A stretch of 64,000 bases of DNA, taken from positions 23,051-87,050 of the forward strand of contig JAZRAG010000014.1 of the NCBI GenBank assembly GCA_045634445.1, written 5' to 3'. Source of the DNA: Spyradenecus sp045634445. GTDB lineage: Bacteria > Verrucomicrobiota > Kiritimatiellia > RFP12 > DVOR01. Below are positions 1 to 8,700 of this stretch, in pieces; positions within the stretch are counted from its first letter, which is position 1, and every line of letters starts with the position of its first letter. A model generated the notes under the pieces. The model was not told the origin of the DNA and ran no database searches. It saw nothing but the letters and a program-made list of their open reading frames with translations. The translations under genes and the position numbers were made by a program.

Positions 1-512
1 AGACGTGCACCATTGGGATAGGAGCGCACCGATTTAACGGTTGCGATGCTCACCCCTGCGATGCGATTGGTGGTATTAGAAGGGTCTTTACGACGCTGAA
101 GCTCGTGAATGAGCGCGTCATCGGTGATGGTGCAGATCTTGGTATAACGTCGTCCGCTGGCATAGGCTTCAATCAGTTTTTCCTGATTAATGCCTAAGAG
201 CTCGGCCAATTCAATGGGCATCGCATCGCGGTCAAGCTTCGGATTGGAGAGGGCCGGGTCTTGTGCGTCAATGGCGACCTCTCGCCCAGAAACGCTTTCG
301 GCTAAAACAACGCCATTACGGTCAAGAATACGCCCGCGAAGACCGAGTAATTCGTAAGTGTTGTCATACTTTCGTTCGCGGTAATCTGGCGATTGCGGGA
401 TGAAAATATGCAGGTCAATGAGTTCCCACAAAACACGTAAAAAAACGACGATAACGCCCAGTAAAATGAGCGTCATCCATCGGTGTGCAATTTTATGCGG
501 ATTGTTGACCAT
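1..512 (-). CDS. ftsI: Division-specific penicillin-binding protein (FtsI/PBP2-like), N-terminal part, cut by the window edge
   Basis: Peptidoglycan transpeptidase of the septum; only about the first 170 residues are in the window. I translated the reverse strand from the ATG at 512, which has GGAGGGCT just upstream. A short cytoplasmic stretch is followed by one membrane segment (about residues 12-33). Then comes a periplasmic region containing RGRILDRNGVVLAESV (about residues 58-73), the classic start of the PBP dimerisation domain. The catalytic SxxK lies beyond the edge. It follows ftsL by about 30 bp, the normal mraZ-rsmH-ftsL-ftsI order, which supports FtsI over other class B PBPs. Confidence 0.85.
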   Translation of the reverse strand, partial: MVNNPHKIAHRWMTLILLGVIVVFLRVLWELIDLHIFIPQSPDYRERKYDNTYELLGLRGRILDRNGVVLAESVSGREVAIDAQDPALSNPKLDRDAMPIELAELLGINQEKLIEAYASGRRYTKICTITDDALIHELQRRKDPSNTTNRIAGVSIATVKSVRSYPNGAR

Positions 513-543
513 AGCCCTCCTGCAGCGACGAAATCGCGTTTAA

Positions 544-999
544 TTAACGGCGGCGACGGCGGGACGTAGTGGTTTTTGTGCGCGAGGGGGTCTTTGTGGC
601 GGCAACGCTGCTTTCCTTAGTGCGTTCTGCCTTTGCGATGCGTTCTTGTTGCAAGGACGCATGCAATGCTGCGGGGATTTCTAAGCGGCCATCGCGGCGA
701 ACGATGACACTGCGTTCCGGCGGGGCATAGGAGAGCTTCATGCCATTTTGACGAACGGCTTCATCAAGGCGCTGAGGCTCAATCAAGTGATTCCAGTCTG
801 CAGTCTGACGACGCAAAGACGCTTCCAAAGAACGCTTTTCGTATTCGAGCTGCTTCACCTGAGTGCCCACTTGTTCAGCGCTCAAATCAACGAATACAGG
901 ATAGGCCCACGGCAGAATCATCATTGCCCCGAGGACGATGCCGCCGAGGTGTGCTAATTTCAAATGATGTGTTTTCCGTTTCCGGTTCTGTTTTCTCAT
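544..999 (-). CDS. ftsL: FtsL-like small bitopic division protein
   Basis: A 151-residue protein with a basic N-terminus, one hydrophobic membrane segment (about residues 17-36), a heptad-like coiled coil (around VKQLEYEKRSLEASL) and a basic Ser/Thr/Arg tail ending in five arginines. FtsL normally forms a periplasmic coiled coil with FtsB and recruits FtsW/FtsI. Sequence similarity is weak in this family, so the call rests on topology and position between rsmH and ftsI. I chose the ATG at 999 because GAGGA lies nine bases upstream; a TTG at 1008 would add three residues. The long basic, threonine-rich C-terminus is unusual for FtsL. Confidence 0.7.
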   Translation of the reverse strand: MRKQNRKRKTHHLKLAHLGGIVLGAMMILPWAYPVFVDLSAEQVGTQVKQLEYEKRSLEASLRRQTADWNHLIEPQRLDEAVRQNGMKLSYAPPERSVIVRRDGRLEIPAALHASLQQERIAKAERTKESSVAATKTPSRTKTTTSRRRRR

Positions 1000-1004
1000 G
1001 GTGC

Positions 1005-1940
1005 TCAATCCTCCACGCGCCGCACGGCTCGAAGTTTAGCGCTTCTCGCCCGTGGATTAATCTCAAGTTCTTCAGGCCGCCCCGTGACAGCCTTCTTCAA
1101 AATCTGTTCAGTTCGCGGGAGTAACCCCCGCCATTCGCTACCGCCTTGCTGGAGAGAAACCTCCTGCCCGCAATGCGCCTTAAACGTCTGCTTCACCACG
1201 CGATCGGTCAAGCTCTCAAAGGTCAAGATGGCCATGCGGCCACCGGGCTTCAACAACTGCAAGCCCGCCTCAAGCGCCTTGCGCAAATCGCCCATTTCGT
1301 CATTCACCGCCATGCGGAGCGCCTGGAAGACGCGCGTCGCAGGGTGACGCCCCTTCGTGTGGGCGGTGCCAACCGCTTTCGCGACGCATTCAGCCAATTG
1401 CAACGTCCGCGTGAAGGGTTCCTTACGACGGTCGCGGTCAATCGCTTTTGCGATGGCGTAGGCGCGCTTTTCTTCGCCCAGCTCACGGAAGAGATCCGTC
1501 ATCTCTTGGATGCTCAAACGCGCCACCAAATCCGCCGCCGTTTCGCCAGCATCATTGCGCATGCGCATGTCCAAAGGACCATCCTGACGGAAACTAAAGC
1601 CACGTTCTGGCGTGTCAAGTTGGTCACTGCTAACGCCGAGGTCCAACAAAATACCATCCACTTGCTCAAAGCCATTGGCGCGTGCAATCTCACCGATGTC
1701 ACCATGTGCGCCATGCACTAAGGTATGCGTACCAGGGATGCCATCGCGCAACAAATTGCCCTTCGCGCGTTCAAGCGCCTCACCATCACGGTCAATGCCG
1801 AGTAGGCGGCCCGTAGGACCTGCCAAACGCATCACTGCAGAGGCGTGACCAGCTTGACCAAGTGTGCCATCGATATAGACGCATCCGGGCTGCGGATTCA
1901 ATGCCGCGACGGTTTCTTCAAGAAGGACCGGAATGTGCAT
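1005..1940 (-). CDS. rsmH: 16S rRNA (cytosine1402-N4)-methyltransferase RsmH (MraW)
   Basis: Methylates N4 of C1402 in the 30S P site using S-adenosylmethionine. The 311-residue protein has the usual family length. It begins MHIPVLLEE and shows the SAM loop DGTLGQAGH at residues 24-32, followed by a Rossmann-type MTase with the RsmH insertion (ILLDLGVSSDQLD, SFRQDGPLDMRM). The C-terminal signature ends in NPRARSAKLRAVRR. The ATG at 1940 has GAGGCG just upstream. It sits directly behind mraZ and overlaps the ribosome-binding region of ftsL, so the cluster is probably co-transcribed. Confidence 0.97.
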   Translation of the reverse strand: MHIPVLLEETVAALNPQPGCVYIDGTLGQAGHASAVMRLAGPTGRLLGIDRDGEALERAKGNLLRDGIPGTHTLVHGAHGDIGEIARANGFEQVDGILLDLGVSSDQLDTPERGFSFRQDGPLDMRMRNDAGETAADLVARLSIQEMTDLFRELGEEKRAYAIAKAIDRDRRKEPFTRTLQLAECVAKAVGTAHTKGRHPATRVFQALRMAVNDEMGDLRKALEAGLQLLKPGGRMAILTFESLTDRVVKQTFKAHCGQEVSLQQGGSEWRGLLPRTEQILKKAVTGRPEELEINPRARSAKLRAVRRVED

Positions 1941-1950
1941 ATCGCCTCAA

Positions 1951-2427
1951 TTAAAAGTCAAGTGCCGATAAAGCTTCACCAAGCGCTGCCTGGTCAACCG
2001 TTGTTTCAGGTGCGAGCTGTTCAGCAGCCCAGATTTCACCGTAGGTGACCGCACCCACGAAAGCGATGCGTCCCTTGATCCCCGCAAATTCCAAAAGACG
2101 ATCGCTAATGCGGATACGCCCCTGAACATCAAGCGGAAGTTGCTCCGTGTTCGCACCGATAATGCGCAACTTCTGCGCCACCGTGGGGTCAGAGAAACGC
2201 TTTTCGAGCAATTTCTTCTGAATTCCCTGCATGCGTTCATTCGTCAAAAGACGGAGACACTTCTCATGCGGGTCAGCCATCACGAAGACATAGGCCGGCT
2301 TCCCCATCGCATCACGCCATCCCGAAGGGATCGTTACGCGGCGCTTGGGGTCCAATGCATGCGTGGCGCTGCCCGAAAAAACAGCGTCGCCTTGCAAAGT
2401 TTTGACCTGGTTGTCACTTGATTCCAT
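1951..2427 (-). CDS. mraZ: Transcriptional regulator MraZ
   Basis: DNA-binding repressor of the division and cell wall (dcw) cluster, built from two AbrB-like swapped-hairpin motifs. The protein is 158 residues, near the usual 140-155. The two half-domains are visible as ALDPKRRVTIPSGWRD and, later, PLDVQGRIRISDRLLEFAG. An open frame continues 34 codons further upstream, but I start at ATG 2427: AAAGGT precedes it, the extra residues do not resemble MraZ, and the extension would run through the promoter and operator boxes. About 20 residues precede the first conserved half-domain, slightly longer than usual. It is probably autoregulated through the four boxes just upstream. Confidence 0.95.
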   Translation of the reverse strand: MESSDNQVKTLQGDAVFSGSATHALDPKRRVTIPSGWRDAMGKPAYVFVMADPHEKCLRLLTNERMQGIQKKLLEKRFSDPTVAQKLRIIGANTEQLPLDVQGRIRISDRLLEFAGIKGRIAFVGAVTYGEIWAAEQLAPETTVDQAALGEALSALDF

Positions 2428-2433
2428 TGTTTG

Positions 2434-2479
2434 ACCTTTTGTGACACTATTAAACACTTTTCCCCACCATAAGGTCAAG
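2434..2479 (-). promoter_or_regulatory. mraZ promoter with four MraZ operator boxes
   Basis: On the reverse strand four 7-base boxes repeat every 10 bp: ATGGTGG (2464-2470), AAAGTGT (2454-2460), ATAGTGT (2444-2450) and a degenerate AAAAGGT (2434-2440). The three good boxes fit the repeated GTG-centred MraZ site known from other bacteria. A candidate promoter, TTGACC (2474-2479), 18 bp, TTTAAT, overlaps them, so bound MraZ would block RNA polymerase. Another box-like pair lies at 2624-2630 and 2646-2652, where a GTGGGGAAAAGTGT string is repeated. Confidence 0.7.
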
Positions 2480-2679
2480 CGAAATAAAATATTTTTTTTT
2501 GTAGACACGAAAAATGCCCATTTTTGCATGAAAAATGATGATTTTTTAGTGAAAAACGGCCGTTTTCAAAGGGAAAAAGGTGCGTTCGGAAAGGTGTTCA
2601 AAAAACCTGCGTCATTTTCTTTGACACTTTTCCCCACACACGCCCCCACTTTTTGACTCAAAAGTCATTCAATTTGTGT

Positions 2680-3440
2680 GACTTTTGCACCCACAGAACT
2701 GAAGCGCCTAACAGCTCAAAAAACTAACCACCAAAATGCGCCCGAGCGCGAAGTGCTGGGCGTGAGCGAAGCGAACCTTCCACGGCTAAAACACACAAAA
2801 CACACTAAAGGGACGTGGGGGCTGCGCGCCCCCACTCCCCGCGGCAGGGCTGAGCCCTGCACGGCATGTGTTTAGGAGTGCTCCGCAGGGAAGCCTTCGC
2901 ACGGGACCTTCGCATTTTCCGCAAGAACGCTATCTCTTACTCCGCTTGCCCCTCGGCGCAAGAGAAATCCTGCTGCGCAGTCTTCCTCCCGAGGAGGCTA
3001 CGCGGAGCGCTAAAGCCTTCGCTGGTTTTCCACGAGTCGCATAGGTCTTACAAGATGCTCGAAATGGGCACATCGTCCCGCTGCCCTTCGGGCCCGGGCG
3101 CATCGAGCTCATTTCTCGTCATCTTGCGCTGACAAACCATAACATTTGGGAAAGAACTCCAATAATTTACGTAAGCGTTCCGTCGTCATACTCGGGAAGC
3201 GGAATGCAAAGCATAACGCTTCTTGCGCCGAGTTGAGCGACGGAACAAGATTTGCGTTCTTGCGTAAAATTCGTCGTGCTTTTCGCAGTCCTGCGGGCAA
3301 AGCCCGCCCAGCCCCGAAGGGGCGACAGACACATCACGAGATGCGTTGGCTTTTCGTGGGCGAAGCCCTCGTGTTACGAAAAGATCAACGTATCCTAGTG
3401 TCCTTAGTGTTAAACCCACTCGCTGTCCTGCTGCTAACAA
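2680..3440. repeat. Gene-free region of mosaic dispersed repeats
   Basis: No convincing gene. The stretch is made of segments that recur in other intergenic regions: the block at about 2978-3053 reappears nearly identical at 63484-63556; 3189-3293 reappears at about 63835-63935; 3050-3130 and 3309-3345 reappear inverted at 12558-12690. It also contains A-rich (ACACAAA)n-like DNA and small GC hairpins such as GGGGGCTGCGCGCCCCC. Short open frames in all six frames look like by-products. Confidence 0.75.
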
Positions 3441-3471
3441 AAAAGGATGCTCCCGATGGAAGCATCCTTTT
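3441..3471 (-). terminator. Rho-independent terminator after the SulP gene
   Basis: An 11-bp stem (AAAAGGATGCT paired with AGCATCCTTTT) with a nine-base loop. On the reverse strand it is followed by six T residues, about 20 bp past the sulP stop. T-rich DNA also follows on the forward strand, so it may work both ways. Confidence 0.8.
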
Positions 3472-3491
3472 CTTTTATTAAAGAGGTAGGA

Positions 3492-5255
3492 TTATTCGGT
3501 TTTAGCAGGCGCGGCCAAAATTTCGCGGGCACGCGTTAAAGCATCCACGATGTGGCCATGGACATTGACCTGCCCAATGCGATCCAAGAAGCCCGAGCGT
3601 ACCATCAGCATAAGGGGTTGCGCCGTGACGCCAGAGAGTACCAAGGTAATCCCACGCGCGCTGGCGTGTGCATACACCTCTTCAAGCGAGTGAAGGGCCG
3701 TTGCGTCCAAGACAAGCACATGACGCATACGCAAGACCAAGACCCGCGGGCGGTTGCGACGATTCGAGAGCAAGGTGTCCTTAAACTTATCAGCGGCACC
3801 GAAGAAAAGGGCGCCATAGACTTCGAAGACCTCAACATGCTCTGGCACCTCGATACCGGGTTGGCCCAAGTCATCTGCGCGCGGCGCTTCAGGAGCACCC
3901 GCGAGCAAACGGGTGATATTGCGCGCTTCAGTTGATTCGCTCATGCGTCGAATGAAGAGGAACGCCGCCAAAAGCACACCCGCCTGAATAGCCACGGTGA
4001 GGTCGATGAAGACGGTGAGTAAGAAGCTGGTCAACATCACGAGGATGTCTGAGCGCGTACTCTTAAAGATGCCCTTCACCAAGTGCAATTCACTCATGTT
4101 GTAAGCAACAATTGCCACCACGCCACCCAGGGTTGCCATCGGGATCAACGCAGCATACCGCCCTAAGAACAACATAATAAATAAGAGGAAAACTGCGTGC
4201 AACATCCCTGCGACAGGTGTTTTACCACCGTTCTTGATGTTGGTCGCCGTGCGCGCGATTGCGCCCGTTGCTGGAATACCACCAAAGAGCGGAGAGAGGA
4301 TATTGGCAATACCTTCACCGATGAGTTCAGTATTTGAATTATGGCGACGCCCAATCATACCATCGGCCACCACAGCCGAGAGGAGCGACTCAATCCCCGC
4401 CAAAAGCGCGATTGAAATCGCCGGAGAAACCAATTCACGAATTGCGCTCCATTCAATCGCTGGGAATTGGGGCAAACTCAAGCTCATGCCCTCAGCCACA
4501 GCGGGGAACTTACTTCCGATAGTCTCCACATTGATGCCAAACGCCTCAAATGCCATTGCCAAAAGCGTGGTAATCACAATCGCCACAATCGACCCAGGCA
4601 CCTTCTGCGTCACACGCTTCCAATAAATACAAATGAGAATGGTAATAAAGGAAATCGCCACCGCGCCCCAATTCACCGTTTCCAACGAATGCGCGTAAAC
4701 ATTGAGCTTCCCAACGAAGTCCCCTGGCATTTTCGCGTATTCCAGCGCCTTGAGCGCATCCGTGCAATTCAACCCAAGTAAGGCCTCAATCTGCCCCGCG
4801 AAGATGATTAAGGCAATGCCCGACGTAAAGCCTACCGTCACAGGGTAGGGAATGTATTTAATGATCGAGCCTAAACCACAAAAGCCGAGCACAATCAAAA
4901 TCGCACCCGCCATCATGGTCGCAATCGCCAACCCCGACATGCCGAATTGCGCGTAAATGCCGTAGATAATGACGATAAACGCCCCCGTAGGACCGCCAAT
5001 CTGCACGCGACACCCGCCCAAAGCCGAAATCGCAAACCCCGCAATCACCGCAGTGATCAAGCCTGCCTGCGGGGGGAGTCCTGCGGCGATAGAAAAAGCG
5101 ATAGCCAAAGGTAAGGCTACCGCTGCCACAATCAAACCCGCCACGGCATCAGCCATGAAGGTCTTTAAATCATATCCTTCTTTGAAACATTGAACCATTT
5201 CAGGACGGAAGCGTTCCGAAATGTTTTTGCCGATGCGTTTCCACTGGATTTTCAT
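3492..5255 (-). CDS. SulP family (SLC26) anion transporter with STAS domain
   Basis: Inner-membrane transporter, 587 residues, probably for sulfate, bicarbonate or another anion; substrate cannot be read from sequence. The N-terminal three-quarters is a run of about 12-14 hydrophobic helices with the SulP signature near the start (AGLIVAAVALPLAIAFSIAAG). The last ~110 residues form a STAS domain (VEVFEVYGALFFGAADKF, then VLVLRMRHVLVLDATAL). I start at ATG 5255, which has AAAGGA nine bases upstream, rather than an in-frame ATG 11 codons earlier. It is a single-gene unit with its own extended -10 promoter and terminator, beside the CRISPR locus but unrelated to it. Confidence 0.93.
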   Translation of the reverse strand: MKIQWKRIGKNISERFRPEMVQCFKEGYDLKTFMADAVAGLIVAAVALPLAIAFSIAAGLPPQAGLITAVIAGFAISALGGCRVQIGGPTGAFIVIIYGIYAQFGMSGLAIATMMAGAILIVLGFCGLGSIIKYIPYPVTVGFTSGIALIIFAGQIEALLGLNCTDALKALEYAKMPGDFVGKLNVYAHSLETVNWGAVAISFITILICIYWKRVTQKVPGSIVAIVITTLLAMAFEAFGINVETIGSKFPAVAEGMSLSLPQFPAIEWSAIRELVSPAISIALLAGIESLLSAVVADGMIGRRHNSNTELIGEGIANILSPLFGGIPATGAIARTATNIKNGGKTPVAGMLHAVFLLFIMLFLGRYAALIPMATLGGVVAIVAYNMSELHLVKGIFKSTRSDILVMLTSFLLTVFIDLTVAIQAGVLLAAFLFIRRMSESTEARNITRLLAGAPEAPRADDLGQPGIEVPEHVEVFEVYGALFFGAADKFKDTLLSNRRNRPRVLVLRMRHVLVLDATALHSLEEVYAHASARGITLVLSGVTAQPLMLMVRSGFLDRIGQVNVHGHIVDALTRAREILAAPAKTE

Positions 5256-5291
5256 GTTGACCAATCCTTTTGTTTTAAAACGACTCAAGTT

Positions 5292-5300
5292 ATTCTAACA
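5292..5300 (-). promoter_or_regulatory. Extended -10 element upstream of sulP
   Basis: Reverse-strand TGTTAGAAT, a TGn plus TAGAAT extended -10, 37 bp before the sulP start. No clear -35 is visible, as expected for extended -10 promoters. Confidence 0.45.
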
Positions 5301-5585
5301 CAAATCCAACAGAAACTAAAGCGAAAAGGAAAGCCTAACATCACAGAAATTAACCACAAAACACACAAAACACACAAAAAATATGTGGGGGCTTCGCGCC
5401 CCCACCCCCGTTTCATCCCCCTCTATGTGAACGGCAAATAAATGTCGCCTTTGAGGCGACCTCTTAGACGCAAAAATATGAGATAGTAGGGGTGAAAGAA
5501 ATGGAGAAAATAACGGATTTTTGAGTGTTATTTCGTTGACATCTTGAGTGGTTGTGTTAAAGTATAGATGTAAGGATGGGGGTAT
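5301..5585. other. Intergenic region between sulP and the CRISPR-Cas locus
   Basis: No gene seen. At 5340-5410 there is a short copy of the dispersed repeat (ACACAAA-rich segment followed by a GGGGGCTTCGCGCCCCC hairpin). At 5454-5470 a 7-bp hairpin GTCGCCT/AGGCGAC has no T-tract. A forward TTGACA at 5536-5541 has only weak -10 candidates (TAAAGT, TATAGA) and might belong to a cas9 promoter that would read through the tracrRNA gene in antisense. Confidence 0.5.
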
Positions 5586-5615
5586 AAAAAAGCCCTATAC
5601 GGAGTACGTATAGGG
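5586..5615 (-). terminator. tracrRNA terminator
   Basis: Nine-base-pair perfect stem (5593-5601 with 5607-5615), five-base loop, then C and six T residues on the reverse strand. On the forward strand no T-tract follows, so it should not stop transcription toward cas9. Confidence 0.88.
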
Positions 5616-5657
5616 AAGTCTTTCGACTGCGGCATATAGCCTTGTTGTGAAAAGACG
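5586..5657 (-). ncRNA. tracrRNA of the type II-C CRISPR system, divergent from cas9
   Basis: Reverse-strand RNA of about 70 nt. It opens with GTCTTTTCACAAC (5644-5656), exactly complementary to the first 13 nt of the repeat in crRNA sense. AAGGC...GCCGC follows, the nexus hairpin typical of II-C tracrRNAs and very similar in layout to that of Neisseria. Next come a 4-bp hairpin with a GAAA loop (AGTC-GAAA-GACT) and the terminator stem CCCTATACG/CGTATAGGG with six T residues. A further TTAAG match to the repeat lies upstream (5659-5663) beyond a bulge, but the promoter places the start near 5657, so it is probably not transcribed. It should guide RNase III processing and Cas9 loading. Confidence 0.9.
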
Positions 5658-5662
5658 GCTTA

Positions 5663-5692
5663 ATTCTAGCCCATCGAGGAAATGTTTGTCAA
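5663..5692 (-). promoter_or_regulatory. tracrRNA promoter
   Basis: Reverse-strand TTGACA (5687-5692), 18-bp spacer, TAGAAT (5663-5668): a near-consensus sigma-70 promoter. The expected start, 6-7 nt downstream, falls at the first base of the antirepeat. The -35 box lies one base from the cas9 ribosome-binding site (AAGGA, 5694-5698) on the other strand. Confidence 0.85.
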
Positions 5693-5707
5693 TAAGGAAT
5701 TTTAATT

Positions 5708-8700
5708 ATGAAGCGTTTAGGGCTTGATTTGGGTACGTCCTCTTTGGGGTGGGCGATTATTGATGATGAGTTAATGAATACTGCGCCTACGGGGTCTGCT
5801 GCGCCGAATCCGATTGATTGTGGTGTTGTTATTTTCCCAGAGGGTATGAACCGTGATAAATCGGATAATTTATCTTCGCCGGCAGCAACGCGTCGTATGG
5901 CACGTGCTGCGCGCCGTTTAATTTATCGTCGTAAGTTGCGTAAGTTTCACTTGCTTCGTGCGTTGATGGATGCTGGGATGTGTCCTTTGAGTGAAGCGGG
6001 GTTAAAAGCATGGAAGGATGAGGGTAAATACCCTGTGAATGATGAAGCATTTATGCTTTGGCTTCGGTCTACCAATGAAAGTAATCCCTACGCAGACCGC
6101 AATGCTGCAGCGACGGCGCCAGTGGATAAATTAGTTTTGGGACGCGCCCTTTATCATATGGCACAGCGTCGAGGATTTAAGAGTTCTAAAAAAGAGCAGT
6201 TTGAAGCTTTGAGCGCGGAAGATGTTACTGAACAGAAAGCGAAGAAGGCTTCAGAGGCTACGCAGACAAAGCAGGCGATTGATACATTAACCGCAGAGCT
6301 TGAAAAAGAGCATTTGACACTTGGGCAGTATTTTTATCGCCTTTTCCAGCAGAATGTGAAAGAAATTAATGCGGCAGGTTCTGGCGAAGTAAAGACCGAG
6401 CGTGTTCGTGGTCGTAAGACGGGACGTATTGAACACTATCAAAAAGAATTTGAACGTATTGCTGAGGTTCAAGGCCTTTCAGATGAATTGCGTGAACGTT
6501 TTGCTTCAATTCTTTTCTTCCAGCGTCCGCTTCGTATTCAACGTCATACCGTTGGGTATTGTGCACTTGAGAAAGGTCAGAATGCGCGTAAGTATCGTCG
6601 TTGCTTAAAGAGTCATCCTGATTTTGAATACTATCGTGCACTTTGTTTCTTGAACAATCTTCGCATTGGTGAAACGTTAGCTTCGGGGAAAGATCGTCTT
6701 CAGCGCAATGAAGGCCGACGTTTAACCGATGAAGAACGTCAAAAGGTGTTAGCCGCTCTTCAGCGTATGAGTTCGTGTACGATTGAAGACCTTTTGGGTA
6801 AAAAGAAGCCGTTACTTGACAAGAAGTACTACACGAATTATCGCCCGAAAGATGATGCGCCAGTGATGGAAATTCGCGCACGTCTGACGGATTTGGGCAT
6901 TCCTGAAGATAAGTGGCAGATGGCATTAAATGCGGCAGTTAACTTTGATGACTTAGAAAAATTACTTGCTTGGGCACAAAAGCCAACAACTTTGGGCCTT
7001 TCTGCAGCAGATGCTCGCACATTTGTGAAGATTCGCTTCTCTACAGATCGTGCAGATTATAGTTTGCATGCTATTCGCAAGATTATCCCTTATTTAGAGC
7101 GTGGATATACCTTGCGTAAAGCGACTTTCTGTGCAAAATTGGGTGACATCATTCCGAATTATGCAGAAAAACAAGAGGCTGTCCTTCAAGGTTTGTTAGA
7201 TTGTGAAGCGCGCTATGAAGCGGAAAAGGAACGTAAAAAGCAAAATCAACGCCTTAAGGTACATCCGCTTGAGGGATATCATTACAAGAATTATTTGGCT
7301 ACGACTTGGGATGTTTCGGAAGAAGCATATAAACAATTGTATGTGGATATTACAGAGACGGATAAGTCTAATCCTGTGTTGCCTCCTGTGGATTTAGAGT
7401 CTATTCGTAATCCGCTCGCTTGCCGTTCGCTAACGGTTTTGCGTCGTCTCGTTAACACCCTTCGCGCAAATGGTAAAATTGATGGGGATACGAACATCTT
7501 TATTGAGTTGGCACATACGGTGAATAGTGCAAATCAGTGCCGTGCGATTGAGATGTATCAGTTAGAGCAAAAGAAGAAGCGCGAAGAGGCAGTCCTGAAA
7601 CTTCAGGAAATTATTCAAGAGCACAATCTTAAGATTGCGATTAACGAAGACTCTATTTTGCGTTACATTCTTTGGCAAGAGCAGAATGGTTGTTGCGTTT
7701 ATACCGGTCAATCGATTGGCTTAAAGGCAATGCTGACGGAGTGTGATATTGAACATACAATTCCGCGTTCGCGTGGCGGTACAAATGAACTTGATAACCT
7801 CACACTTTGCACCAGCCATTACAATCGCAATGTGAAGAAAGGAAAAATCCCAACGGAGTGTCCGAATGCCTCCGAAGAGTGGTATGACCCTGAAACAAAG
7901 ATGACTTATCCTGCACTTGAATTAAGCACACCGATTAAGAATTGGAAAGATGAACTTCAAAAGCTTAGGAAAGAGTTGGACAAAAAGCCTAAGCGTGGGG
8001 GTGACATCTCGGCTTATAATGACGCACGTAAGCGTTGGCTTGTGAAGCAGATGAAGTGTACCTATTTGAAAAAGAAACTTAAATCATTTGAACTCTCTGC
8101 CGAAACTGTAGGTGGCGATGGCTTCATGCCACGTCAAATGGTTGACACAGGCATTATTACCACACAGGCTGTGAAATTCTTAAAGAGCCGCTATGAATAT
8201 GTCTTTACGCGTAATGGCGCGGTAACCGCAGCTGCGCGTAAGGCTTGGGGAATCCAACACGAAGATGAAAAGAAGTCTCGTATTGATCATGTCCATCACG
8301 CAGTAGATGCATGTGTGATTGCGGCATTGGATACGAAAGCTTTCACGGATATTTGTTCTCAATTGGGTAAAGACGAAACCTTTACGCGTTGGAATACCGT
8401 TGTTTGTGAGCCTTATCCAGACTTTGCACAACGCGTGAATGATGCAACCGAAAGCATTTTGGTACGCCACCTTCCTACGAATCGCCAGACCAAACCGATT
8501 GATAAGCGCCGTCAACGTATCCCGTTGTCGGTTGTGAAACGCCTTAAACAAGCACAATTATCCTCTGCAAAGGCAAAAAAGACATCGACCATCCGCGGTA
8601 GTCTCCATAATGATACGATTTATGGAAAGATAAAGCTGAATGGTGAAGAAGTTGTCGTGCTCCGTAAGACAATTACAGCAGCAGGTACAGACTTTAAGAA

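Noticed and set aside
2428..2529. Upstream extension of mraZ by 34 codons
   Set aside because: It contains the promoter and MraZ boxes and does not match the family N-terminus.
2678..3481. Several 60-110 codon open frames in both strands between mraZ and sulP
   Set aside because: They lie in dispersed repeats that recur inverted elsewhere, which would break any coding frame, and they resemble no protein.
5454..5470. Hairpin GTCGCCT/AGGCGAC as a terminator or riboswitch
   Set aside because: No T-tract on either side and no adjacent gene end; left unassigned.
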